From contig JAKFDE010000023.1 of the NCBI GenBank assembly GCA_036676295.1, positions 1-64,000 of the forward strand: a stretch of DNA of 64,000 nucleotides. The letters are read 5' to 3'. Below the pieces are notes generated by a model. It was given only the letters and a program-made list of their open reading frames with translations, ran no database searches and was not told the DNA's origin. Positions 36,901 to 44,794 of the stretch are shown here, one piece after another. Position 1 is the first letter of the stretch. The number at the start of each line of letters is the position of its first letter. A program made the position numbers and the translations under genes. This DNA comes from UBA4416 sp036676295 (GTDB taxonomy: Bacteria; Bacteroidota; Bacteroidia; B-17B0; Aurantibacillaceae).

Positions 36901-37935
36901 TAAGCACAAATTGTCATTTTTATCGGCAATTAAACTGGTAACAATTTCCGAAGATGTTGCTCCTCCAAGATAAGTGGAATACCTTAGGAAAGACCCCGTA
37001 GAATCATATTTTGTGATCACCACATCCGTAAACCCATCTGATACATTTCCATTATAACTCACGTCATAAGCCCCTGCCGTAGTTGGGTAACCAACATTAA
37101 AAGCGGTTCCTCCGGTATACAAGCTTCCTCTTGAATCATACGTAGCAGTCATACCAAAGTTATCAGCTGTACTACCACTAGATGCTGCAAATACTAAAAG
37201 CGGGTCAATGATCAGGACTTGTGTTGCATCATACTTTTTCAATAATTTAAACGACACAATATTACCTTGTAATACAAATTTACTTGGTATTTCAATTGTA
37301 TCACCCTCTATCACCTGATACACAAATGGTTTTTGTTCGATCGATTCGCTCACAGATGTGAGAATATGCAATTCATTATTTTTTAGTTTAATGCTCTCTA
37401 CATTGTTGTATTGAACTTTAACATCAGCTGGATTTCCCCCCGGCTTAACAATAAAATTATATTTGATAGACTGCGCTCCACCCGTATATTCAGCATCAAT
37501 GTTTTGGTAAAGATTTTTTACCTGTATCTTCTTATAATGATGAACATTTGTTGCCCACTGCGAAGAATTTTTACCAATGAAATAATTAACATAATCCTCC
37601 GAAGGAATTTCTGCTCTTGTTTGAGGAGAATTATTGGCCCCTATAAAATTAACTGAGTAAGCATGAAATTTGAGATTATCTGAATGGGTTCTGCCTAAAT
37701 GCCTTCCCCTGAAATCATCTTTATCATACAAATTATAGGTTAACTTCCCACTTTTTTCGATAAACAATGCGCCACCATCCAACTGGGCTCTATAAGCCAC
37801 AGCTTCGTTCCATTGGTGCTTGTTTTCAGTAAACCGTATAAGAGACTCCTCATGAGCATGCGGAGTTTTAGCGCGTTGAGCAAAACAGCTAACGGCAAAA
37901 AACATTAGGAACAGTATGGCTTTAATAGGATGCAC
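33901..37935 (-). CDS. giant SBBP/PKD surface protein with type B T9SS sorting domain (SprB-like)
   Basis: 1344 residues with GTG start and signal peptide (AILFLMFFAVSCFAQR). Residues about 230-760 are SBBP beta-propeller repeats (recurring YSTYLGG, DNIYIYSSTKSNDFPT, NIYITGGTRSTNFPTT). Several PKD-like domains follow to about 1160 (FLWDFGNNDTT, WSWNFGDVTN), then an Ig-like domain. The C-terminal 85 residues (YLPTGFTPNGDGANDVLFI... GNITLMK) are the gliding-motility-associated type B signal. It should be exported by T9SS and displayed on the surface. First gene of the operon with porP and the OmpA gene. Ligand unknown; adhesion is likely. Confidence 0.93.
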   Translation of the reverse strand: MHPIKAILFLMFFAVSCFAQRAKTPHAHEESLIRFTENKHQWNEAVAYRAQLDGGALFIEKSGKLTYNLYDKDDFRGRHLGRTHSDNLKFHAYSVNFIGANNSPQTRAEIPSEDYVNYFIGKNSSQWATNVHHYKKIQVKNLYQNIDAEYTGGAQSIKYNFIVKPGGNPADVKVQYNNVESIKLKNNELHILTSVSESIEQKPFVYQVIEGDTIEIPSKFVLQGNIVSFKLLKKYDATQVLIIDPLLVFAASSGSTADNFGMTATYDSRGSLYTGGTAFNVGYPTTAGAYDVSYNGNVSDGFTDVVITKYDSTGSFLRYSTYLGGATSSEIVTSLIADKNDNLCLYGATGSSDFPTTIGCFDDVFNGGDFLNYPQNGTLFLGGTDIYVAKLNKTGTTLMASTYIGGSKNDGVNNNNNTSLYDSLMFNYGDQFRGEVQVDSLDNIYIYSSTKSNDFPTLNALDNTLGGQQDAVLVKFNPTLSGLVFSTYIGGSNGDAGYALALDDTLNIYITGGTRSTNFPTTVGSYKPAYAGGKCDGYVCKIKFDGSSIMHGSYIGTNNYDQSYFVQLDNQQNVYLYGQSLGNMPITPGVFSVGNSKQYIQKLNSQLSSLLASTIFGNGNGNVNISPSAFSIDCAGNVYLSGWGGNILTGNATNGMPLTGNAIQSVTDGFNFYMMVLGPNMANILFGSYFGGGLSQEHVDGGTSRFDKRGIIYQSVCAGCGGTTAATQHDDFPVTPGAWPNTPGNPNHNTDNYNCNNGVFKIDFQLNTAQANISASTLTGCAPLTVTLTNNSTPGHAFLWDFGNNDTTSIITDPVKTFTAAGTYTVNLYVKTSICNSLHDTAKVLITVQPVPVSDFTITVDSCSNKVNFINQTSPSSVPCKWYQNGSLFSTAQNPGYSFFTGGTYTISLVSQVGVTCKDSVAKVIVVPVDSARVSGWPPKCSYEIANLYANGGVSYSWQPSVGLSSTNNYSTACNVTTSTVYSVTITQNSLFGKVCVKTLTTSVNVYPIINSAFTYSVGGCSNNVQFTDASTLAPVSWSWNFGDVTNSVQQHPLHYYGNPGTYTVSLITSNAQGCMDTTEQALILTGFDPVAVNPGIFKCVEDTVQLYASGGTIYSWSPPTGLSNPNISNPLAFPSSTTFYTVTVSHINGTDTCKSDLLTQVSVLPFSYNTASITVSSTTLILGESVTVNLNGFTYTGSINVVPTAPIVSQGNNVYVLTPTKTGEYTIYFTDQNGCRHALKTIYVEVTTNVCNEDVVYLPTGFTPNGDGANDVLFIRSNFVTEVYLTIYDRWGEKLFETNDIKKGWDGLYKGKALDQGVYGYYMTFTCNNGEQSFKKGNITLMK

Positions 37936-37950
37936 TTAAGTAAATTTAAT

Positions 37951-37980
37951 AAAAAAAGCCCTGATTTTACAATCAGAGCT
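37951..37980 (-). terminator. terminator of the small membrane-protein gene, overlapping the next promoter region
   Basis: On the minus strand, AGCTCTGATT-GTAA-AATCAGGGCT is followed by a run of seven T (37957-37951); the stem has one mismatch. It lies 24 bp after the stop at 38005. A possible promoter for the giant gene (TTG in the loop at 37972-37970, 21 bases, TAAATTTA at 37948-37941) overlaps it. Confidence 0.75.
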
Positions 37981-38004
37981 CAATTTTTTATTAAAAAGGG
38001 GGTG

Positions 38005-38205
38005 TTATTTCAAAGTGCCGTTTTTCTCAGCTTCTTTATTTTGTTTTACCATTTGCAAGGTTTGGTAAACTAATAAAAAAAGGATAATGCTCCATAATAT
38101 GATGTTAGGACCGTGTCCCATTTTGAACATTATTCCAAATACCCATTGAGAAAAATCTCCAATTGCATAAAAAACATCAGTCATTGTAATCATTAAAGAA
38201 GTCAT
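38005..38205 (-). CDS. small membrane protein, DUF6341-like
   Basis: 66 residues with hydrophobic segments at about 10-28 and 35-50, and a charged tail KQNKEAEKNGTLK. Size, the VFYAIGDFSQW-to-NIILWSIILFLLVYQTLQM pattern, and pairing with a DUF6427-like gene recall Flavobacteriia DUF6341 proteins, whose function is not known. Divergent from the gene at 38278 with 72 bp between them. The start may be Met5 or Met8 instead of Met1. Confidence 0.65.
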   Translation of the reverse strand: MTSLMITMTDVFYAIGDFSQWVFGIMFKMGHGPNIILWSIILFLLVYQTLQMVKQNKEAEKNGTLK

Positions 38206-38277
38206 ATCAATCTAAATTTGTAAGTTTACATCACAAATGTATAAATTTTCTTGAAAAAAAAGTAATTTCTTCTAAAA

Positions 38278-39267
38278 ATGATTGTTGGCCCCTTAAAAAA
38301 TAACCTTCAGCTTTCTATTATCATTCTTTCTACACTTTGTCTCACTTTGTGGATAAACACTTTGGTTTTTGTATCGGGCACTTCCATAGAAGATAGCACC
38401 CCCGAACATATTTTATATAATTTTCTTTTTAATCGAAATCTATCTTTTGTTTTTAAACAGATCATTATGCTTTTTGTGGTTATTATTGGTGGCGTTTTAT
38501 TGAATATGTTTGCTATCCGCCAAGAGATCGTTTCAAAAACCAATCACCTGCCTTCTTTATTCTATATTTTATTTTCTTTTGCATCAAACACAAATCACTC
38601 ATTTGATCCGATATTAATTGCCAATATATTTGTTATGCCGGCACTTTTCTTTTTAATGGAAAGTTATCGTGAAGAACAGGCTTTATCTGATTTTTTTAAA
38701 GCCGGTTTTTTTATGGGATTGGCTTCTTTTTTTTATGTTCACTATATCTTTTTATTTCCATTAAGCTTTATCGCCTTAATTATTCTAAGAGCCTTTAATT
38801 GGAGGGAGTGGATCTCTTTATTGCTTGGATTACTGACTCCATATTATATATATGTTGCCTTAAATTACATAACCGTTAATGATTTTACTCAATCTTTTAG
38901 CTTGATCTCAACCGTTTTATCTGATTTTCAAAAACCTCTTGTTTCTGAATACGACATGGCTTTTTTAATTATGATCGCATTACTCTTTGTCTTTGCTCTT
39001 TTTCAAAGTTTAACTAAAGGGTTTGGTGTTAAAGTAAAAACTAAAAAAACTAAATTCATTTTACTTTGGATGATGGCACTCTGTCTATTAATGGTTTTCT
39101 TTAAACATAAATCTGATTGGCTTTTAATGCCTTGCATCATTCCTTTAAGTGTTATTATTGGTGATTATTTAGCCGAACTACGTCAGTTAAAAATAGCCAA
39201 CACCTTACTAACGCTTTGTTTAGGCGCATTTGTTCTGGTATATTTTCATGCCATAGGCATTTTGTAG
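38278..39267 (+). CDS. polytopic membrane protein, DUF6427-like
   Basis: 329 residues with about nine to ten membrane segments and hardly any soluble part. Landmarks are LLNMFAIRQEIVSKTNHLPSL, LIANIFVMPALFFLMESYR and FNWREWISLLLGLLTPYYIY, which resemble DUF6427, a Flavobacteriia family of unknown function. The length is right for the family. Divergent from the DUF6341-like gene, as an expected pairing. Confidence 0.72.
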   Translation: MIVGPLKNNLQLSIIILSTLCLTLWINTLVFVSGTSIEDSTPEHILYNFLFNRNLSFVFKQIIMLFVVIIGGVLLNMFAIRQEIVSKTNHLPSLFYILFSFASNTNHSFDPILIANIFVMPALFFLMESYREEQALSDFFKAGFFMGLASFFYVHYIFLFPLSFIALIILRAFNWREWISLLLGLLTPYYIYVALNYITVNDFTQSFSLISTVLSDFQKPLVSEYDMAFLIMIALLFVFALFQSLTKGFGVKVKTKKTKFILLWMMALCLLMVFFKHKSDWLLMPCIIPLSVIIGDYLAELRQLKIANTLLTLCLGAFVLVYFHAIGIL

Positions 39268-39364
39268 TAATTTTTTAATAAAAAAACGATCTAGGCCTCC
39301 TCGATCTGTCTACCGCATTTATGGTATATTCCATCCACTATTTAACCATTATCTTTAGTGTCTA

Positions 39365-39589
39365 ATGACAACACTAGATAAATTAAAAATTGGCCAAAGT
39401 GCGCTTATAAAAAAGTTCACAGATGATTTTTTGTCTTTAAAATTAATCGAAATGGGATGCTTGCCCGGCGAAACCATTAAACTAGCCAATATTGCTCCCA
39501 TGGGTGATCCTATAGCCATTGAGGTGTCAGGTTATTTATTGAGTTTACGAAAAAAAGAAGCCTCTACTGTTGTTGTAAAGATTGATTAA
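39365..39589 (+). CDS. feoA: ferrous iron transport protein A
   Basis: 74-residue SH3-like cytosolic protein with the FeoA pattern LKLIEMGCLPGETIKLANIAPMGDPIAIEVSGYLLSLRKKEA. It assists FeoB-mediated Fe(II) uptake. A TATCTTTA near-match to the -7 element at 39350-39357 ends only seven bases before the ATG, suggesting a very short or absent leader. feoB follows after 20 bp. Confidence 0.94.
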   Translation: MTTLDKLKIGQSALIKKFTDDFLSLKLIEMGCLPGETIKLANIAPMGDPIAIEVSGYLLSLRKKEASTVVVKID

Positions 39590-39609
39590 GATTTAGAACC
39601 TTTTCCTTA

Positions 39610-41604
39610 TTGAATCACAACAAGTCCCATATTTCAATTGCTTTACTTGGTAATCCCAATAGCGGAAAATCAACCTTGTTTAACTCCTTAACCGGCTTAA
39701 ATCAAAAAACAGGTAATTATGCCGGTGTTACTGTAGATAAACATTATGGCTCCTATTCCTTTAAAGATACTGTTTATAAAGTAACGGATCTGCCGGGGAC
39801 TTACAGCTTATACCCAAAATCAATTGATGAAGAGGTTGCCTGCAAGGCTTTATTAGATCCCAAAGAAATTATTGATATAGTGGTGATCGTAGCAGATGCT
39901 TCGAATTTAAAAAGACATTTGTTACTGGCTACACAAATGATCGATCTCAAAAAACCATGTGTGCTAGCCCTTAACATGATCGATGAGGCAGAAAAAAATA
40001 ACATCACCATCTACATTGATGAATTAGAGAAGGTCTTGGGAATTCCGGTAGTAACAATTAACTCCCGAGAAAAAAAGGGTATTTTGGAATTAAAAGAAAC
40101 CATTATAAGAGCCGAAATTTCTAATTCTATTTTTTATGATTTTGAAAAACAAAAAGAATTATTACCTAATACCGATTCTTACGCATCAATTATCTTATCT
40201 CAGTTTAACGATAAAAACAATCCCTTTCTTAAAGAGTTTGAATTAGCAGACAATATTTCGCGCTTTTCAAAATTGAACTACATTATTGCTAAATGTCTTA
40301 AACAACCTCAGCAAATTCATAAAAGCACCACACAAAAATTAGACGCTGTTTTTACTCATAAGATCTTTGGTTTTGTTTTTTTTCTATTAATTCTCTTCGT
40401 CATTTTTCAGTTTATTTTTCATGTCGCCGAATATCCCATGACATGGATAGAAGAATCCTTTGCTTATTTAATGAATCTAACGGCTCAGTCCTTGCCGCAA
40501 GGTCAGCTTAACGATCTGTTCGTAAATGGCGTATTGGCCGGCATTAGTGGGATCGTGGTTTTTGTTCCTCAAATTGCCCTGCTGTTTTTCTTTATTGCTA
40601 TTTTAGAAGATACCGGTTACATGGCCAGGGCCAGCTTTATCTTAGACAAATTAATGCGCCGTTTTGGGTTAAATGGCAAGTCGGTTATTCCTATGATCAG
40701 TAGTGTGGCTTGCGCGGTTCCATCCATTATGAGCACACGTACCATTATGAACTGGAAAGATAGGATCATTACCATTTTAGTTACTCCCTTAATTAGTTGC
40801 TCGGCACGTTTACCGGTTTATACTTTATTAATAGGTATGATGTTTTCGGGTCAGGAATCAAAAGGTATATTTAATTACCAAGGTATTGTTTTAATGGGCA
40901 TGTATCTGTTGGGTTTTGCGGCAGCACTTTTTGCTGCCATTATTTTAAAGTATGTGTTAAAGTCAAAAGAAAAAAGTTACTTCATTATGGAATTACCCGT
41001 GTATCGTAAACCACAATGGCAAACAGTAGGCATATTGGTGTTTGATAAAGTAAAAGTGTTTTTGTTTGATGCCGGAAAAATTATTTTAGCCATCTCTATT
41101 GTATTATGGTTTTTAACAAGCCATGCGCCAAATAATGCTTTTGAAAAAATTGAACAAAACACCTCCGCTTTATCTGAAGGAGAAATTAAATCGCAAAAAT
41201 TGGAAGCCTCTTATGCCGGCATTTTAGGTAAAAAAATGGAGCCGGCTATTAAACCCTTGGGGTTCGACTGGAAAATTGGCATTGCTTTAATTACTTCGTT
41301 TGCCGCACGCGAAGTGTTTGTGGGCACCATGGCCACAATTTACAGTAGCGGTGATACAGATAATACCGAAACACTTCGTGAAAAATTAATTGCTCAAAAA
41401 AATTATACCACTCAGGAACCGGTATACACCAATGCTGTGTGTTGGTCGCTATTAGTGTTTTATGCTTTTGCCATGCAATGTATGAGTACATTGGCAACCA
41501 CCTATCGCGAAACCAAACACTGGAAATGGCCAGCTATTCAATTAGTGTTTATGACCGGCTTGGCATATTTGTCTTCCTGGGGAGTTTATACTGTGATGAG
41601 TTAA
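39610..41604 (+). CDS. feoB: ferrous iron transport protein B
   Basis: 664-residue inner-membrane Fe(II) transporter. The cytosolic G domain has G1 GNPNSGKST (14-22), G3 DLPGTYSL and G4 NMID; a helical domain follows, then about ten membrane segments with gate motifs (EDTGYMARASFILD, SVACAVPSIMSTR, SCSARLPVYTLL). The start is TTG at 39610; no ATG lies between the feoA stop and the G1 motif. Length is slightly short of E. coli FeoB (773). No feoC is seen. Confidence 0.96.
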   Translation: MNHNKSHISIALLGNPNSGKSTLFNSLTGLNQKTGNYAGVTVDKHYGSYSFKDTVYKVTDLPGTYSLYPKSIDEEVACKALLDPKEIIDIVVIVADASNLKRHLLLATQMIDLKKPCVLALNMIDEAEKNNITIYIDELEKVLGIPVVTINSREKKGILELKETIIRAEISNSIFYDFEKQKELLPNTDSYASIILSQFNDKNNPFLKEFELADNISRFSKLNYIIAKCLKQPQQIHKSTTQKLDAVFTHKIFGFVFFLLILFVIFQFIFHVAEYPMTWIEESFAYLMNLTAQSLPQGQLNDLFVNGVLAGISGIVVFVPQIALLFFFIAILEDTGYMARASFILDKLMRRFGLNGKSVIPMISSVACAVPSIMSTRTIMNWKDRIITILVTPLISCSARLPVYTLLIGMMFSGQESKGIFNYQGIVLMGMYLLGFAAALFAAIILKYVLKSKEKSYFIMELPVYRKPQWQTVGILVFDKVKVFLFDAGKIILAISIVLWFLTSHAPNNAFEKIEQNTSALSEGEIKSQKLEASYAGILGKKMEPAIKPLGFDWKIGIALITSFAAREVFVGTMATIYSSGDTDNTETLREKLIAQKNYTTQEPVYTNAVCWSLLVFYAFAMQCMSTLATTYRETKHWKWPAIQLVFMTGLAYLSSWGVYTVMS

Positions 41605-41646
41605 AAGATTTTTTTATATTTATATAAAGTAATCACCCTCTTAATT

Positions 41647-42468
41647 ATGAACTTTCACGAATTGCTTCATCAAGCTATTATTGCTGCCGTTTTAGGCGGA
41701 GATGAAATTTTGAAAGTATATGATACTAACTTTAATGTAGAATATAAACAGGATAAAACACCTGTTACTATGGCTGATAAAAACGCCAGCGATACGATCA
41801 TTGACACTCTGAAAAATTTTAATATTCCGGTATTAAGTGAAGAAGGGGATCCTATTAATTTTGAAACAAGAAAAGAATGGAGCAGACTTTGGATAATTGA
41901 TCCTTTAGATGGCACCAAAGAATTTGTTAAACGTAATGGAGAATTTACGGTTAACATTGCTTTAATAGAAAATAACGCTCCTGTATTGGGCGTTATCTAT
42001 TCGCCTGTATTTAAAGATATTTATTTTTCGGCAAAGGGCGTGGGTGCTTTTAAAATCAATCACGTCGATTTTATTCCTTTTATTGGTGTTATTCAGACTT
42101 CAAGCTTAGAGGATCTGTTTCGGGTGGCAAAAAAATTACCGACCGTTTCAAACAGAAAAAACTATGTGGTAGTTGCCAGTCGCTCACACATGAGTTCCGA
42201 AACACATTACCATATTGAAAACATTAAACATCATCACCAAAACGTTGAAATTGTAAGCACCGGAAGTAGTATTAAAATGTGCTGGGTAGCCGAAGGCATT
42301 GCCGACGAATATCCTCGTTTTGGTCCTACCATGGAATGGGATACGGCTGCGGGTCAAGCAATTTTAGAGGAATCAAAAGCTTGTTTAATTGATTTTAAAA
42401 CCAATCAGGTTATGAAGTACAATCGTGAAAATTTATTGAACAATTGGTTTATTGCAAAACGTTTGTGA
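41647..42468 (+). CDS. cysQ: 3'(2'),5'-bisphosphate nucleotidase
   Basis: 273-residue member of the inositol-monophosphatase superfamily that hydrolyses 3'-phosphoadenosine 5'-phosphate, a by-product of sulfate assimilation or phosphopantetheine transfer. Metal ligands lie in LSEEGD (about 64-69), IDPLDGTKEF (Asp85, Asp88) and MEWDTAAGQAI near 236. No sulfate-assimilation genes are adjacent. Its 3' end overlaps the convergent hydrolase gene by 20 bases. Confidence 0.92.
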   Translation: MNFHELLHQAIIAAVLGGDEILKVYDTNFNVEYKQDKTPVTMADKNASDTIIDTLKNFNIPVLSEEGDPINFETRKEWSRLWIIDPLDGTKEFVKRNGEFTVNIALIENNAPVLGVIYSPVFKDIYFSAKGVGAFKINHVDFIPFIGVIQTSSLEDLFRVAKKLPTVSNRKNYVVVASRSHMSSETHYHIENIKHHHQNVEIVSTGSSIKMCWVAEGIADEYPRFGPTMEWDTAAGQAILEESKACLIDFKTNQVMKYNRENLLNNWFIAKRL

Positions 42469-43099
42469 TTTCTTGTTCAATAATTTTATTTATTTCCTTG
42501 GCATTAAATATGATCATAGCGTGTGTACCTCCTTTAATAAGATAATCCGCTTTCACTATATTATGTTTCAATAATCTATCATTGGTGCCGTGAATATGAA
42601 TTATTTTATTTGAAAAATCTTTTGCATCCCAATTCACAATGATATTGATGCTATTTTTAAAATAATCCTTTTTCATACTATTTACCATCTCTAAGTATTC
42701 GGGCACAAAAGCGCTCCCGAATCCAAGAAACCATTTGGCTTCGTAAGCAATAAAGCGATGTAGCTTATCGCTCAATATTTTGTGCAGTGGTATATATTTA
42801 AAAATCCTTAAATACCAGGGTAGTTCTTTTCGCAATTTGCAACTTGATACCAAAATTATTTTTTGAGGGGTGCATAATTTAGCGAGTTCGGCACATAACA
42901 TGCCTCCAAATGAAACGCCTAACAAACAGAAAGGAACAGAAGTATCTATTTGTGATAAAAATTTGCGCGCGTAACTTTGCATAGTGTCTTGCTTATCCGG
43001 AATAGGCCAGCTTAACGCGATCAAATCTGCATTTACTATATGAGTATTTACAAATAGTTTTTCTGTTGTTCCCAAACCCGGTATCGCATATATTTTCAT
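42449..43099 (-). CDS. alpha/beta-hydrolase family protein
   Basis: 216 residues from ATG 43099, which gives KIYAIPGLGTTEKLF, a normal hydrolase beginning; an upstream in-frame ATG at 43195 adds an unlikely hydrophobic leader. The nucleophile elbow is GVSFGGML (probable Ser); the C-terminal HIHGTNDRLLKH and KGGTHAMI supply the acid and His. Substrate unknown. Tail-to-tail overlap of 20 bp with cysQ, so antisense transcription is possible. Confidence 0.8.
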   Translation of the reverse strand: MKIYAIPGLGTTEKLFVNTHIVNADLIALSWPIPDKQDTMQSYARKFLSQIDTSVPFCLLGVSFGGMLCAELAKLCTPQKIILVSSCKLRKELPWYLRIFKYIPLHKILSDKLHRFIAYEAKWFLGFGSAFVPEYLEMVNSMKKDYFKNSINIIVNWDAKDFSNKIIHIHGTNDRLLKHNIVKADYLIKGGTHAMIIFNAKEINKIIEQEITNVLQ

Positions 43100-43231
43100 T
43101 ATTACGAAGATACACTCTAAGGATAAGATTAGTTTTATAAATGTTAAAAAAACTTCTTCGTATCGGGTTAATAACTTTTTACTTACATAAATCATATCCC
43201 ATTATATTTGCCCTAATAAAAATTTACAGAA

Positions 43232-44026
43232 ATGATTACCGAAATGGCTTTAGAAAATATAATTACTGAATTTAAGAACGATGTGTTAGTAATCACTATC
43301 AATCGTCCTGATAAATTAAATGCATTAAACAAACAAACGATCGAGGAATTACACGAAGTATTTGTAGATGCAGAAAATAATAAAAGCATTCGTGCATTAA
43401 TTATTACAGGCGCTGGTCAAAAAGCTTTTGTGGCAGGTGCTGATATTGCAGAGTTTGCAGATTTCTCAATACAAGAAGGAAAACAATTAAGTTCTTCCGG
43501 ACATTTTAAGATCTTTAATTTTATTGAAAATTATTCTAAGCCGGTTATTGCGGCAGTTAATGGTTTTGCTTTAGGTGGCGGTTTAGAGCTCGCGATGGCT
43601 TGTCATGTTCGTGTAGCAAGTAATAATGCTAAGATGGGCTTACCTGAAGTTAGTTTAGGTGTAATACCGGGTTATGGTGGCACACAACGTTTAGCTCAAT
43701 TAGTTGGAAAAGGGAAAGCTTTCGAAATGATCGTAACAGCAGACATGTTAAATGCTGATGATGCTTACAAATGGGGTTTAGTAAACTACGTGACTACGCC
43801 TGAAGAATTGATCAATAAATGTTTTGAAATTACTTCTAAAATAATCACCAAATCGCCTACTGCTATTAAAGCAGCTATTAAAGTTATTAATGCCGGTTAT
43901 AACAATCAGTTAAACGGTTACGAAGTAGAGATCGAAGAATTTGGAAAAAGTTTTGGTACGGGCGATTTTAAAGAAGGCGTTTCTGCCTTTTTAGAAAAAC
44001 GAAAAGCCGAGTTTCCGGGAAATTAA
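43232..44026 (+). CDS. enoyl-CoA hydratase/isomerase family protein (crotonase)
   Basis: 264 residues. The oxyanion-hole segment AGADIAEF and GFALGGGLELAMACHVRVAS are typical; both catalytic glutamates of hydratases are present (Glu119 and Glu139 in GLPEVSLGVIPGYGGTQRL). So it is probably a true short-chain enoyl-CoA hydratase of fatty-acid or amino-acid breakdown. It is not next to other beta-oxidation genes. Met5 is an alternative start. TATATTTG at 43203-43210 is a possible -7 element. Confidence 0.93.
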   Translation: MITEMALENIITEFKNDVLVITINRPDKLNALNKQTIEELHEVFVDAENNKSIRALIITGAGQKAFVAGADIAEFADFSIQEGKQLSSSGHFKIFNFIENYSKPVIAAVNGFALGGGLELAMACHVRVASNNAKMGLPEVSLGVIPGYGGTQRLAQLVGKGKAFEMIVTADMLNADDAYKWGLVNYVTTPEELINKCFEITSKIITKSPTAIKAAIKVINAGYNNQLNGYEVEIEEFGKSFGTGDFKEGVSAFLEKRKAEFPGN

Positions 44027-44164
44027 TTTTTTAACAAGATCAACTAGTAGTCTGCGCAAACCCCAAAGCTTTATTACTATATGATGTAAGTCATCATTGA
44101 CTTATTCAAATAGTATTTGTAATTTTAGGTTGCGTATATTCTTACCCAATTTAAAAAAAGCATT

Positions 44165-44689
44165 ATGGCTATTACCCGACCTTTTAATTTCAAAAAATGG
44201 ATCGATGAAAATCGCGATTTATTAAAACCACCTATTAATAATAAGGTAGTTTATAAAGATGCTGAATTTATTGTGATGGTTGTTGGCGGGCCTAACTCCC
44301 GAAAAGATTATCACTTTAATGAAAGCGAAGAGTTTTTCTATCAATTAGAAGGTGATGTTATTGTAAAAATTCAGGAAGATGGTAAAGCTGTTGAAGTTCC
44401 AATAAAGGAAGGAGACATTTTTTTATTACCACCAAAAGTTCCTCACAACCCTATTAGATTTAAAAATACAGTGGGATTAGTGATGGAAAGAAGACGAAGA
44501 GAAGGAGAAAAAGATGGTTTAATGTGGTTTTGCGAAAAATGTAATACTAAGCTTTTCGATGAATATTTCACATTAACCGACATAACAAATCAATTTCAAG
44601 ATGTGTTTAATAAATTTTATGCTTCACAAGAACTAAGGACTTGTAAGGCTTGCGGGCATACGATGGAGCCGCCCCCTGTGATTTCGTAG
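44165..44689 (+). CDS. nbaC: 3-hydroxyanthranilate 3,4-dioxygenase
   Basis: 174-residue cupin that opens the ring of 3-hydroxyanthranilate, the last enzyme before quinolinate in the kynurenine route to NAD. Iron ligands are His50, Glu56 and His94, in YHFNESEEFFYQLEGD and LPPKVPHNPIRF. The bacterial C-terminal rubredoxin-like metal site is present as CEKC and CKAC. No other kynurenine-pathway gene is in the window. The stop codon lies inside the first of three short direct repeats (44681-44715). Confidence 0.94.
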   Translation: MAITRPFNFKKWIDENRDLLKPPINNKVVYKDAEFIVMVVGGPNSRKDYHFNESEEFFYQLEGDVIVKIQEDGKAVEVPIKEGDIFLLPPKVPHNPIRFKNTVGLVMERRRREGEKDGLMWFCEKCNTKLFDEYFTLTDITNQFQDVFNKFYASQELRTCKACGHTMEPPPVIS

Positions 44690-44715
44690 AAAATCTGTAG
44701 AATCATTTCGTAGAA
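44681..44715. repeat. three short direct repeats over the nbaC stop codon
   Basis: ATTTCGTAGAA occurs at 44681-44691 and 44705-44715, with the variant ATCTGTAGAA (44693-44702) between them. The first copy contains the nbaC TAG. Spacing is about 12 bases. Possible degenerate repeat; no known role. Confidence 0.6.
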
Positions 44716-44741
44716 GTCCAGTTTTAACGAGTAAAAGTGTG

Positions 44742-44771
44742 TTGTTACTATTTTGTTAATATGTAACTTTG
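44742..44771 (+). promoter_or_regulatory. promoter of the 1579-residue surface protein
   Basis: TTG at 44742-44744, a 19-base spacer and a perfect TAACTTTG at 44764-44771. Initiation would lie near 44778, about 17 bases before the ATG at 44795. Confidence 0.7.
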
Positions 44772-44794
44772 TAATAACTATAAACTTACAGTTA

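Noticed and set aside
43100..43195. Longer start for the alpha/beta hydrolase
   Set aside because: The extra 32 residues are hydrophobic but not a convincing signal peptide, and the hydrolase fold begins at the internal Met.
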